Below are positions 26,337-35,135 of a DNA stretch of 64,000 nt, in pieces (the first letter of the stretch is position 1; each line of letters begins with the position of its first letter). The notes under the pieces were generated by a model. That model saw only the letters and a list, made by a program, of their open reading frames with translations, did not search any database and was not told the origin of the DNA. Both the position numbers and the translations under genes were made by a program. The DNA is from Actinomycetospora callitridis (GTDB lineage Bacteria; Actinomycetota; Actinomycetes; Mycobacteriales; Pseudonocardiaceae): assembly GCF_028737265.1 (NCBI RefSeq), contig NZ_JAQZAK010000002.1:124001-188000 (forward strand). The letters are read 5' to 3'.

Positions 26337-26390
26337 GACGAAGCGGATTTCCTGGCGCTGAGTGCAAGCGTGGACGCAGCGCTTGCACTC
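26337..26390 (+). repeat. Family A dispersed repeat, copy 4
   Basis: Starts GACGAAGCGGATTTCC and ends GCGCTTGCACTC. GAGTGCAAGCG pairs perfectly with CGCTTGCACTC (11 bp) around the loop TGGACGCAG. It lies 15 bases after the nuclease-like gene and 18 before the convergent small membrane gene, so it can serve as a terminator for both. Confidence 0.85.
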
Positions 26391-26408
26391 CCAGCCCCGC
26401 CCCCGGCG

Positions 26409-26663
26409 CTACGGGTCGATCGGGGTGGAGCCGTCGCCGGTCTCGACGGCGCCGGCGGGGTAGGTGGTCGTGGTCGAGGACGACGAGCCGGTGGCGACGG
26501 CGAGGTTGTTGACGACGCTCGACAGGAACACGGTGATCGAGGTGCCCGCGTCGGCCAGGGTCGAGGCGCCGCCACGGGTGGTGGAGGCGGCCTCCTGGGG
26601 GTCGGAGACGATCGCGAACAGCACCAGGATGATCACGATGGTCCCGATGACGCGTGCGAGCAT
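26409..26663 (-). CDS. Small single-TM membrane protein
   Basis: An 84-aa protein with one N-terminal hydrophobic helix (VIGTIVIILVLFAIVSDPQEA), a second mildly hydrophobic stretch (ITVFLSSVVNNLAVATG) and a Ser/Thr-rich tail. The segment FAIVSDPQEA resembles FFVISQPQNSA in the small protein at 63165-63323, so the two may be related. ATG at 26663 with TTTACG, 17 bp, GATGCT just upstream suggests a promoter with no leader. Function unknown. Confidence 0.7.
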   Translation of the reverse strand: MLARVIGTIVIILVLFAIVSDPQEAASTTRGGASTLADAGTSITVFLSSVVNNLAVATGSSSSTTTTYPAGAVETGDGSTPIDP

Positions 26664-26712
26664 GCGCCTAGCATCACCCTTTCGTGACGAACCGTAAACA
26701 TCGGGGTGGCTC

Positions 26713-27069
26713 TCAGTTGCCGAGAAGGCGGTGAGTGGCGATGTCGATGAACCCGATCGGAGGTGGCAGCGCCATCGCCCGGTCGATGTCGGGTGGGCCG
26801 ACCGGACGCTGGGGCTCCGGGACCCTCGCGGGGATCGATCGCGGCCGGCGGGCCGTGCGGGCCAGCAGACGGTCGCCGACGACCGTGCCGAGGTAGCGGT
26901 CGGAGGGATCGAGGACGTCGTCGCGCGGCTCGGGCGACGACTCGTGCGACCACGGGAACCAGCCGATCCAGCGGTCCCGGGTGTTCCACACGTACGGCAT
27001 CCCCGGGCGGTACCACGCGATCCAGCGCCCGCCGGAGTCGTAGAGGTGCACCGCGAGACCCACGCTCAC
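26713..27069 (-). CDS. Hypothetical protein with a beta-flower-like N-terminus
   Basis: A 118-aa protein. The first 45 residues contain repeated short strand units, GGRWIAWYRPGMPYVWN and RDRWIGWFPWS, resembling the small 4-fold beta-flower domains of actinobacteria; this assignment is tentative. The rest is Pro/Arg-rich. It follows cbiX with a 4-bp GTGA overlap, so it is the last gene of the narK-hemD-cbiX operon. A role in nitrate or siroheme metabolism is inferred only from position. Confidence 0.6.
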   Translation of the reverse strand: MSVGLAVHLYDSGGRWIAWYRPGMPYVWNTRDRWIGWFPWSHESSPEPRDDVLDPSDRYLGTVVGDRLLARTARRPRSIPARVPEPQRPVGPPDIDRAMALPPPIGFIDIATHRLLGN

Positions 27070-27746
27070 GCCCCGACCGCCGCCCGGTAGCGCGCGACGG
27101 CCACGCCGACGACGTCCGGGTGGTCCCCGAGGGGCTCGGCCACCAGCGCGGCGCCCGCCGAGGAGAGCCAGCGGTGGAAGGCACCGGGCGCGAGCAGCCA
27201 GGTCGCGATCACGCTGCGGGGGCCCCGCGCCGCGGCGGACTCGACCACCGACGCGACCCGCGGCTCGCCGCCGGCGATGTAGCCCACCGGCACGTCGTGG
27301 CCCACCCGCGCGGTCAGCAGCGCGGCGGCGGTGCGCAGGTCGCCCTGCGCCACGGGGTCGGTCGACCCCGCCGCGGCCAGCACCACGGTGTCGCCGGTCT
27401 CCGCGCCGGCCTCGGTGAGCCGGTCGAGCAGCACGCCGACCAGCGCCGGGTCGGGCCCGAACGGCTCGGCCACGACGACGTCCTGACGACCGGTCGCCGC
27501 GAGCTGCTCGGGCACGTCGACCCGCACGTGGAACCCGGAGGCGAGGAACGCGGGCACGACGACCACGGGGCCGGGCAGCTCGACCAGCACGTCCGGCAGG
27601 GACGGGACCGCCACCCCCGCGTACGCCAGCCGCACCTCGATCCCGGGCAGCGCCCGGTCCACCGCCGACACGAGCCGGTCCCAGGTGGCCTGCCCGGCGG
27701 GGTCCTCGGTGCCGTGGGCGAGCAGCAGCAGCGCGGGGGCCGTCAC
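27066..27746 (-). CDS. CbiX/SirB-type sirohydrochlorin chelatase
   Basis: A 226-aa member of the CbiX family. The N-terminal metal-binding His is in LLLLAHGTEDP, and the second-domain His in LASGFHVRVDVPE. Such enzymes insert iron or cobalt into sirohydrochlorin, giving siroheme or cobalamin precursors. Beside narK and a uroporphyrinogen-III synthase, siroheme for nitrite or sulfite reductase is the likely product. The same trio (Rv0259c-Rv0261c) occurs in M. tuberculosis. GTG start at 27746 overlaps the hemD stop by four bases. Confidence 0.85.
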   Translation of the reverse strand: MTAPALLLLAHGTEDPAGQATWDRLVSAVDRALPGIEVRLAYAGVAVPSLPDVLVELPGPVVVVPAFLASGFHVRVDVPEQLAATGRQDVVVAEPFGPDPALVGVLLDRLTEAGAETGDTVVLAAAGSTDPVAQGDLRTAAALLTARVGHDVPVGYIAGGEPRVASVVESAAARGPRSVIATWLLAPGAFHRWLSSAGAALVAEPLGDHPDVVGVAVARYRAAVGA

Positions 27747-28573
27747 GGACGGGCCAGCACGGCGGCGTGCTCCTCCAAGCGCTTCACCATCGCCCCGAGC
27801 CGGAAGCGCTCCGGCGCGATGCCGACGACGCCGAGGCGCTCCAGCGGCGCGGCGGTGACCGGTCCGACGCAGCACGCCAGGACCTCGCCCGAGCGCAGCG
27901 CCGCGAGCACCTCGTCGCGCATGCCCCGGCCCTCGGCACGGTGGACGAGCCCCTCGACCGCCGGCGCGCTGGTGAACGTCACGGTGTCCACCTCGCGGGC
28001 CACGATCGCGTCGAGCAGCGTGTCGACGGCGGGCAGGTCCGGCGGCGGCTCCCAGCGGTACACGGCCACGGTCACCACGTCGGCGCCGGCCGAGCGCAGG
28101 GCGGCGAGGAAGTCGGTCATCGGGTCGCCGTGCAGCTGCACCGCGATGCGCCGGCCGTCGACGCCCTCGTCGAGCAGGTGCGTCAGGACCTCCGGCGACG
28201 ACTCCGTCTCGTCGGCCGACCACGCCTCGCGCAGCCCGGCGCCACGGATCGCCCCGCGCGCCTTCGGGCCGCGCGCGAGCAGCGTCGCCGAGCCCAGCAT
28301 CGCGTGCAGGGCGTCGCCCAGCCCCCAGTCCGACGCCACCTCGAGCCAGCCGCGGAAGCCCTGCCCGGTGGTGGCGACGACGACCGCGGGCGGGTCGGCC
28401 AACAACTCCCGCGTCACCGAGGCGAGCCGGGCGTCGTCCGACAGCGGCACGATCCGCATCGTCGGGCCGTGCAGCACCTCCGCGCCCTTGCGCCGCAGCA
28501 GGTCGAGCTGGTCGTCGGCGCGGCGGTCGGCCGTCACACCGACGCGCCATCCCGCGAGCGTCTGCGCGCTCAC
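27743..28573 (-). CDS. Uroporphyrinogen-III synthase
   Basis: A 276-aa HemD-family protein that closes hydroxymethylbilane to uroporphyrinogen III. Characteristic elements are GWRVGVTADRRADDQLDLL at the N-terminus, AVQLHGDPMTDFLAAL, VAVYRWEPP and the conserved VTFTSAPAVEGLV. The Rv0260c homologue next to narK3 carries an additional C-terminal winged helix and acts like a regulator; here the protein stops right after the HemD domain, so it is probably only an enzyme. GTG at 28573 has GGAGG ten bases upstream, and a TATCCT -10-like box lies at 28612-28617. Confidence 0.85.
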   Translation of the reverse strand: MSAQTLAGWRVGVTADRRADDQLDLLRRKGAEVLHGPTMRIVPLSDDARLASVTRELLADPPAVVVATTGQGFRGWLEVASDWGLGDALHAMLGSATLLARGPKARGAIRGAGLREAWSADETESSPEVLTHLLDEGVDGRRIAVQLHGDPMTDFLAALRSAGADVVTVAVYRWEPPPDLPAVDTLLDAIVAREVDTVTFTSAPAVEGLVHRAEGRGMRDEVLAALRSGEVLACCVGPVTAAPLERLGVVGIAPERFRLGAMVKRLEEHAAVLARP

Positions 28574-28662
28574 GACCGACCGACCTCCACCACCGCTGAC
28601 ACCACCCGCACAGGATAGGTGGCCACGGCGACCACGGTGCGCGGCTCCGCAGCCGTCACGCC

Positions 28663-30066
28663 TCACACCTCCGCGTAGGACATCCGCTGCCCGGTCGTCG
28701 GGTCGGTCGCGGCCTTGCGGGAGCGCATGTAGACCACGTAGGTCACGACGAAGCAGACGGCGTAGAAGGCGACGAACGACCAGAACGCCGGGGTGCCGCT
28801 GCCCGCCGTCCGGAACGACGACCGGAACGCGAGGTTGATCAGCAGGCCGCCGAACGCCCCGATCGCGCCGGCGATGCCGATGACCGCCCCGGAGATGCGG
28901 CGCGCCCACAGCAGGGCCTCCGCGGTGTCCCACCCGCGCTCCTCGGACGCCGCGAGCGCCTTGGTGCGGAAGACGGCCGGGATCATCTTGTAGACCGAGC
29001 CGTTGCCGATGCCCGAGGTGATGAACAGCAGCACGAAGCCGATCGTGAAGATCACCAGGGACTCGATCGCGGAGGCCCAGATGCAGATCAGCGACGACGC
29101 GGCCATCGCCACGAAGTTCCAGAACGTCACCCTCGTGCCGCCGACGCGGTCGGAGAGCCAGCCGCCGACGGGGCGGATCAGCGAGCCGAGCAGCGGGCCG
29201 ATGAACGTGACCGCCGCCGCCTGCAGCGGGGTGCGGTCGAACTGGTTCTGCAGCACCAGGCCGAACGCGAAGCTGTAGCCGATGAACGACCCGAACGTCC
29301 CGATGTAGAGGAAGGAGAGGATCCAGGTCTGCGCGTCGCGGGTGGCCTCCTTGAGCGCGCCGGAGTCGTTGCGCACCGAGGTCAGGTTGTCCATGAACAG
29401 CGCCGAGCACAGGACCGCGACGACGATCAGCGGGATGTAGATCCCGAGCAGGATCCGCGGCGCGCCGGTGCCGGCGGTCGCGATGATCAGCAGCCCGATG
29501 AGCTGCACGACCGCGACGCCGAGGTTGCCGCCGCCGGCGTTGATGCCGAGCGCGGCGCCCTTCTGCTTCTCCGGGAAGAACGCGTTGATGTTCGTCATCG
29601 ACGAGGCGAAGTTGCCGCCGCCGACCCCCGCGAAGACCGCGACGACCATGAACGTCGTGTACGAGGTGCCCGGGTGCATGACGAACGCGGCGAGGATCGT
29701 GGGGACCAGCAGCAGCGCGGCGCTGATGATCGTCCAGTTCCGTCCGCCGAAGACCGCCACCGCCATCGTGTAGGGCAGGCGCAGCACCGACCCGACGAGG
29801 GTGGGCACGGAGACGAGGAAGAACTTGCCGGCGGTGTCGATGTGGTAGGTCGCCTCGGGCATGAAGAGCACGAGGACCGACCACATCGACCAGATCGAGA
29901 ACCCGATGTGCTCCGAGAGCACCGAGAACCACAGGTTCCGGTTCGCGATCTTCTTGCCCGTGCTCTGCCAGAACGACTCGTCCTCGGGACGCCAGTCGTC
30001 GATCCAGCGTCCACGCAGCAGGCTGCCGCCCTGCTGGGCCGGAGAGGGGGCCGGGGATGCGGTCAT
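28663..30066 (-). CDS. NarK-type nitrate/nitrite MFS transporter
   Basis: A 467-aa major facilitator with 12 membrane segments. Nitrate-signature loops are present: GVGGGNFASSMTNIN in TM5 and SGIGNGSVYKMIPAVF in TM11. Substrate-binding arginines are likely those in VLRLPYTMA (TM2) and LIRPVGGWLSD (TM8). It should import nitrate or exchange nitrate and nitrite at the membrane. First gene of the narK-hemD-cbiX run. ATG at 30066; an upstream element GTTACATGCCGATG... lies in the 98-bp gap before the next gene. Confidence 0.92.
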   Translation of the reverse strand: MTASPAPSPAQQGGSLLRGRWIDDWRPEDESFWQSTGKKIANRNLWFSVLSEHIGFSIWSMWSVLVLFMPEATYHIDTAGKFFLVSVPTLVGSVLRLPYTMAVAVFGGRNWTIISAALLLVPTILAAFVMHPGTSYTTFMVVAVFAGVGGGNFASSMTNINAFFPEKQKGAALGINAGGGNLGVAVVQLIGLLIIATAGTGAPRILLGIYIPLIVVAVLCSALFMDNLTSVRNDSGALKEATRDAQTWILSFLYIGTFGSFIGYSFAFGLVLQNQFDRTPLQAAAVTFIGPLLGSLIRPVGGWLSDRVGGTRVTFWNFVAMAASSLICIWASAIESLVIFTIGFVLLFITSGIGNGSVYKMIPAVFRTKALAASEERGWDTAEALLWARRISGAVIGIAGAIGAFGGLLINLAFRSSFRTAGSGTPAFWSFVAFYAVCFVVTYVVYMRSRKAATDPTTGQRMSYAEV

Positions 30067-30164
30067 GACGGCGGACGGTAGGAACCGCGTGTTACATGCC
30101 GATGACCGCGTGTTGCGACGGGACGAACCCGCGTGCGGGGCTCGTCACCGGGGCGGGTGGCTCC

Positions 30165-31121
30165 CTAATAGGGCAGGAGGCTGCCGACGAGGCGTGCGGC
30201 GTGCTCGAGCCCGTGGAGCGACTCGCGGGTGCAGGACGGGTGCTGCGCGTGGACGGCCAGGCGGAACAGCAGCGCGTGCAGCAGCATCTGCGGCCACTCC
30301 GCGAGGTGCGACCAGCGCGTGAGGATGCCGGGATCGGCGCCGCCCCAGGCCAGGGCGTCGATGACGACGACCGCCGCCGCCCACTCGACGGGCCGCCAGA
30401 ACGGCACGAGGTCGAGCACGGCCGGCGGCGCGCTCGGGTCGGACGGGTCGAACAGCACCGTGCCGAAGAGGTCACCGTGCACCAGCTGCGACGGCCGCTC
30501 CAGGGGACGACGACGGCGCGCGAGCTCGGCGAACAACGTCCCGCCGGTCTCGGGGTCCAGCGGGGGCTTGCGCTCGCCGAACGCGGCGCGGTCGGCGCGG
30601 GCGAGCAGGTCGTCGCGGTCGTCGACCAGGCGCGGGCGCTCGAGGCGCGCGGTGGCACGGTGCAGGCGCAGGGACGCGGCGATCACGTCGTCGTGGCGCG
30701 GCTCGACCCGGCCGGGGACGTCGTGGCTCGCGGCCCAGCCGGCCACGACCCGTCGGCCGTCGCTCGCGCGGACCGGACGGGCCAGGCGCAGGCCGTCGAC
30801 GCCGGCGGTGCCCAGCTCCTCGATCGCGCCGGCCGACCATGCGGCGAGCACGGTGTCGGCCACCGGGCGCAGCACCAGCGCGTCGCAGCGCCATGCCGGA
30901 CCGGGCAGGTCCGGGCGCGGCCGCGGCACCGCCTCGCGCACCCCGAACGCCGTCCGGACGTGCTCGGGCGGGCCGTGCTCGAGGCGGGGGTCGGCGCCGG
31001 CACCGGCGCCGGCACCGGGGCCCGCGTCGGACCCGGCGGGGCGCGGATCGGACGCAGCCGCACCCGTCGCGGCGTCCTCGTCGGGCGAGGGCGCCGTCTT
31101 GTGCGGGGGCGCGGCGGTCAC
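30165..31121 (-). CDS. TIGR02569-like phosphotransferase-fold protein
   Basis: A 318-aa actinobacterial protein resembling aminoglycoside phosphotransferases: QLVHGDLFGTVLFD gives the catalytic HGD, and VLDLVPFWRPVEWA the metal-binding Asp. It matches my memory of the TIGR02569 family, which in mycobacteria lies close to moeZ; here it is some 20 kb away. The first 50 residues are low-complexity Ala/Gly/Pro. Function unknown. Several GTG starts are possible (31121, 31130, 31145); 31121 is used as the shortest that keeps the domain. Confidence 0.7.
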   Translation of the reverse strand: MTAAPPHKTAPSPDEDAATGAAASDPRPAGSDAGPGAGAGAGADPRLEHGPPEHVRTAFGVREAVPRPRPDLPGPAWRCDALVLRPVADTVLAAWSAGAIEELGTAGVDGLRLARPVRASDGRRVVAGWAASHDVPGRVEPRHDDVIAASLRLHRATARLERPRLVDDRDDLLARADRAAFGERKPPLDPETGGTLFAELARRRRPLERPSQLVHGDLFGTVLFDPSDPSAPPAVLDLVPFWRPVEWAAAVVVIDALAWGGADPGILTRWSHLAEWPQMLLHALLFRLAVHAQHPSCTRESLHGLEHAARLVGSLLPY

Positions 31122-31184
31122 GCTCCGCACGCTACTCGCGAGCACGGAGCGACCCCCTCAGCCGTCACCGGCGTGTCGGGGGCT

Positions 31185-31637
31185 TTACCACACCTTGTAG
31201 GGCAGGAACTTGCCGTTGAACGTCAGCTTGACCCGGTCGCCCTTCGGATCCTCGACGCGCTCGAAGTCGAGGGTGAAGTCGATGGCACTCATGATGCCGT
31301 CGCCGAACTCCTCGCGGATGAGCTCGTGGAGGCTCGTGCCGTACACCTGCAGGGCCTCCTGGAGCCGGTAGGTGACGGGCTCGGTCGGGTCCATGGCGGC
31401 GTCGCCGCGCACCGGGGGCAGGAGGAGGGCCTCGACGGTCTCCTCGTCGAGGTCGAGCAGCTTCGCGACGGTGGTGGCCTGCGTCGCGTCGAGCGGCTGC
31501 TGGCCGAGCAGCGCCGACGTCGTCCACACCAGCGACCGGTCGAGGGCCTCGGCGAGCTTCGCCCAGCTGACCCCCGCGGCCTCCTTGGCGCGCACGATCT
31601 CGCGGCCGGCCTCGAGGCGGTCGTCCCTGTCGGTCAT
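31185..31637 (-). CDS. cynS: Cyanase (cyanate hydratase)
   Basis: A 150-aa protein matching CynS along its length. It converts cyanate and bicarbonate to ammonia and two CO2. The N-terminal helix-turn-helix-like region contains TSALLGQQPLD, and the catalytic residues are R91 and E94 in YRLQEALQVYG and S117 in GIMSAIDF, equivalent to E. coli Arg96, Glu99 and Ser122. It forms a decamer in known cases. The ATG at 31637 overlaps the menC stop by four bases. A cyanate-detoxifying, ammonia-releasing enzyme fits the nearby Nit1C-like and narK genes. Confidence 0.95.
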   Translation of the reverse strand: MTDRDDRLEAGREIVRAKEAAGVSWAKLAEALDRSLVWTTSALLGQQPLDATQATTVAKLLDLDEETVEALLLPPVRGDAAMDPTEPVTYRLQEALQVYGTSLHELIREEFGDGIMSAIDFTLDFERVEDPKGDRVKLTFNGKFLPYKVW

Positions 31638-32632
31638 CTCGGCGTGCTCCTCGTGCTGGGGCTGGTTCCTGGGGCGGGCGTCCCGGCGAGAGCCTGCACC
31701 CGGCGCAGCCGGGCGGTCCACCACTGCTGCGCGTCCGGATCCGCGTCGTAACGCGCCAGGAGTTCCGGGTCGGGGACGGGCGGGTGCCGGGGCACGTCCA
31801 GGACGCCGGCCACCGGGTGCAGCGGGGCCGTGACGACGTCGGCGGCGAGCAGGTCGGCGGTGCCGAGGCCGCAGGCGTAGGGCAGGTCGGGGAGCGCACC
31901 GGCCAGCGCGAGACCCGCCGCGAGGCCCACCGAGCTCTCGACCGCCGACGACACCACGCACGGGAGGCCGATCTCCTCGGCCATCCGGAGCGCGGCGCGC
32001 ACGCCCCCGAGCGGCGCGACCTTGAGCACCGCGACGTCGGCGGCCTCGGCGCGCACCACCAGCAGCGGGTCCTCGGCCCGGCGGATCGACTCGTCGGCGG
32101 CCACCGGGACGTCGACGCGGCGGCGCACCGCGGCGAGCTCGTCGACCGACGCGCACGGCTGCTCGACGTACTCCAGCCCGCCGGCGGCCCGGGCGAGCGC
32201 CCGGATCGCGTCGACGGCGCCGTCGACGTCCCACCCGCCGTTGGCGTCGACGCGGACCTTGCCGCTCGGCCCCAGCGCGTCGCGCACCGCCTCGACGCGG
32301 GCGAGGTCGTGAGCCGCGTGCTGGCCCTTCTCCGCGACCTTGACCTTGGCCGTCCGCGCCCCCGACGCGGCGACGATCCGGTGCGCGTGCTCCGGCCCGA
32401 CCGCCGGCACCGTGGTGTTGACCTCGACCCGCTCGCGCACGGGGGCGGGCCATCCCTCGTGCGCGGCCTCCTGCGCGCAGCGCCACCACGCCAGCGCCTC
32501 GGCGTCGTCGTACTCGACGAACGGGCAGAACTCGCCCCACCCGGCCGGGCCCTCGACCAGCGCGAGCTCGCGCGTCGTGATCCCTCGGAACCGCGTCCGC
32601 AGGGGCAGGGCGACGACCGATGCGGGACCCAT
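31634..32632 (-). CDS. menC: o-Succinylbenzoate synthase
   Basis: A 332-aa enolase-superfamily enzyme that dehydrates SHCHC to o-succinylbenzoate in menaquinone synthesis. The catalytic lysines are in TAKVKVAEKG and VAVLKVAPLGG, and the metal ligands in VRVDANGGW, YVEQPCA and VAADESIRR. The length suits the actinobacterial MenC type. It is divergent from menE and upstream of cynS with a 4-bp overlap, an unusual pairing. ATG at 32632 lies nine bases after a TAGGGT -10-like box. Confidence 0.9.
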   Translation of the reverse strand: MGPASVVALPLRTRFRGITTRELALVEGPAGWGEFCPFVEYDDAEALAWWRCAQEAAHEGWPAPVRERVEVNTTVPAVGPEHAHRIVAASGARTAKVKVAEKGQHAAHDLARVEAVRDALGPSGKVRVDANGGWDVDGAVDAIRALARAAGGLEYVEQPCASVDELAAVRRRVDVPVAADESIRRAEDPLLVVRAEAADVAVLKVAPLGGVRAALRMAEEIGLPCVVSSAVESSVGLAAGLALAGALPDLPYACGLGTADLLAADVVTAPLHPVAGVLDVPRHPPVPDPELLARYDADPDAQQWWTARLRRVQALAGTPAPGTSPSTRSTPR

Positions 32633-32640
32633 CACCCGCC

Positions 32641-32655
32641 TACCCTAGGTCGGTG
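32641..32655. promoter_or_regulatory. Back-to-back -10 elements of menC and menE
   Basis: The sequence TACCCTAGGT gives a -10-like TACCCT (32641-32646) for menE on the plus strand, six bases before its GTG, and TAGGGT (32642-32647 on the minus strand) for menC, nine bases before its ATG. The two boxes overlap by five bases, so the two polymerases cannot load together. Confidence 0.5.
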
Positions 32656-33792
32656 CGCGCCGTCGAGACCGTCCCGACCGACGGGAGCCCGGACGCCGCC
32701 GCGCGCCTCGGTGCTACGGCCCTGGCGGCGCTCGAGGGCGACGGGCCGGCCGTGCTCCCGACCGGTCCCGGGGACCCGGCCCCGACCGACGACCTGCTCG
32801 CGCCGGTCGACGACGCCGTCGCCGCCGTGGTCACCACCACCGGCTCCACCGGCGCCCCGAAGGCCGTCCTGCTGCCCGCCGACGCCCTGCGGGCCTCGGC
32901 CGACGCGACGTACGCCCGGCTCGGACCGCCCGGCCGGTGGCTGCTCGCGCTGCCCGCCCACCACATCGCCGGCCTGCAGGTGCTGCTGCGCTCGGCCCGC
33001 GTCGGCGCTCCCGCCGCCGTGATGGACCTGCGCGAGGGCTTCCGTCCCGAGGCGTTCGCGGAGGCGGTCAACCGCTCCGGCGCGGCCTACACGTCACTCG
33101 TCCCGACCCAGCTCCTGCGCCTGCTCGACGCCGGCGGGCCCGCGCTCGACGCGCTGCGCACCTTCACCGCGGTCCTGCTCGGCGGTGCGGCCGCGGACCC
33201 GTCCGTGTTGGAGCGCGCCCGCGCCGCGGGCGTTCGCCTCGTGACGACGTACGGGATGAGCGAGACCTGCGGCGGGTGCGTCTACGACGGGCGTCCACTC
33301 GACGGCGTCACGGTGACGCTCGAGGAGGACGGACGCATCCGGCTGGGGGGCGCGACGGTCGCCGCCGGGTACCGGGGCGCGGTGTCCGAGGCGGACCGCG
33401 CGGCGTTCACCGAGGACGGGTTCCGCACCCACGACCTCGGGGCGTGGAGGGCGGACGGCCGTCTCCGGGTGCTCGGGCGCGCGGACGACGTCATCGTCAC
33501 CGGCGGGGAGAAGGTCGCGCCGGCGACGGTGGAGCGCGCGCTGCTCGCGCAGGCCGGCGTCCGCGAGGCGTGCGTCGTCGGCGTGCCCGATCCCGAGTGG
33601 GGGTCGCGGGTCGTCGCCGCCGTCGTGGGCGACGACCTCGACCCCGAGGCCCTGCGCGCCGCCGTCGCCCCGGGCCTCGGGCGGGCGGCGCCGCGGTCGG
33701 TGGCCGTGCTCGACGCGCTGCCCCTCCGCGGGATCGGGAAGCCGGACCGGTCGGCGGTGCGCGCTCACTTCGGGGGCAGCGAGCGCACGTAG
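32653..33792 (+). CDS. menE: o-Succinylbenzoate-CoA ligase
   Basis: A 379-aa acyl-adenylate-forming enzyme that makes OSB-CoA. Motifs: the phosphate loop TTTGSTGAPKAVLL, LVTTYGMSETCGG (A5), RTHDLGAW (A7), LGRADDVIVTGGEKVAP (A8) and the catalytic lysine in RGIGKPDRS (A10). It is shorter than typical 450-500 aa family members because of a reduced N-terminal domain, as usual in actinobacterial MenE. GTG at 32653 seems leaderless. Its 3' end overlaps the convergent TfoX-N gene by 28 bases. Confidence 0.9.
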   Translation: MRAVETVPTDGSPDAAARLGATALAALEGDGPAVLPTGPGDPAPTDDLLAPVDDAVAAVVTTTGSTGAPKAVLLPADALRASADATYARLGPPGRWLLALPAHHIAGLQVLLRSARVGAPAAVMDLREGFRPEAFAEAVNRSGAAYTSLVPTQLLRLLDAGGPALDALRTFTAVLLGGAAADPSVLERARAAGVRLVTTYGMSETCGGCVYDGRPLDGVTVTLEEDGRIRLGGATVAAGYRGAVSEADRAAFTEDGFRTHDLGAWRADGRLRVLGRADDVIVTGGEKVAPATVERALLAQAGVREACVVGVPDPEWGSRVVAAVVGDDLDPEALRAAVAPGLGRAAPRSVAVLDALPLRGIGKPDRSAVRAHFGGSERT

Positions 33793-34094
33793 GACACGCC
33801 CTCGTCCACCCATCCCTGCAGCATCGCGTCGTCGATCGTGGTGGCGTCGACGTCCAGCCAGCCGCTCATCGGCTTCCCGCGCATGACCATGGGCCGGACA
33901 CCGGGCCGGGCCAGCAGGTCGTCCGCTCGGCTCGGGTGGATGCGGACCATGAGCTCGCCCCGGGAGTTCGCGGCGAGCGCCATGTGCCCGTCGAGCAGGA
34001 ACGCGAGCCCGCCGAACATCCGCTTCTCGGTGAGGTGCTCCTCGCCCTCCAGCAGCGCCCGCAGCCGGTCGGCGAGCTCCCCGTCGTAGGCCAT
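33765..34094 (-). CDS. TfoX N-terminal domain protein
   Basis: A 109-aa single-domain protein of the TfoX-N family: KRMFGGLAFLLDGHMALA and LMVRIHPSRADDLL are the conserved core, with MVMRGKPMSGWLDV near the end. In enterics TfoX regulates competence, but stand-alone N-domains in actinobacteria have no known role. ATG at 34094. It lies between menE and menB, on the opposite strand, and its last codons overlap the menE 3' end. Confidence 0.85.
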   Translation of the reverse strand: MAYDGELADRLRALLEGEEHLTEKRMFGGLAFLLDGHMALAANSRGELMVRIHPSRADDLLARPGVRPMVMRGKPMSGWLDVDATTIDDAMLQGWVDEGVSYVRSLPPK

Positions 34095-34201
34095 GGCGGG
34101 AGTATGGCGCGCGTCCACGACACCCGGGGTCGCGACTCCCGTCGTCAGGACGCTTCGATGTCCGAAGCGTCTCCCGCCGGGTGGGTACGCACGCTCGCTC
34201 C

Positions 34202-34207
34202 TAGGCT
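34202..34207 (+). promoter_or_regulatory. -10 box of menB (leaderless type)
   Basis: TAGGCT ends seven bases before the menB ATG at 34215. There is no SD, consistent with a leaderless transcript. Confidence 0.5.
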
Positions 34208-34214
34208 CGCGCCC

Positions 34215-35120
<906 letters not shown>

Positions 35121-35135
35121 CCGAGTGCCGTACGG

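Noticed and set aside
18313..26390. Family A repeats as short coding exons (DEADFLALSAS in one frame)
   Set aside because: Each copy is open in one frame, but there is no start or SD and they occur outside genes; the hairpin explains the conservation better.
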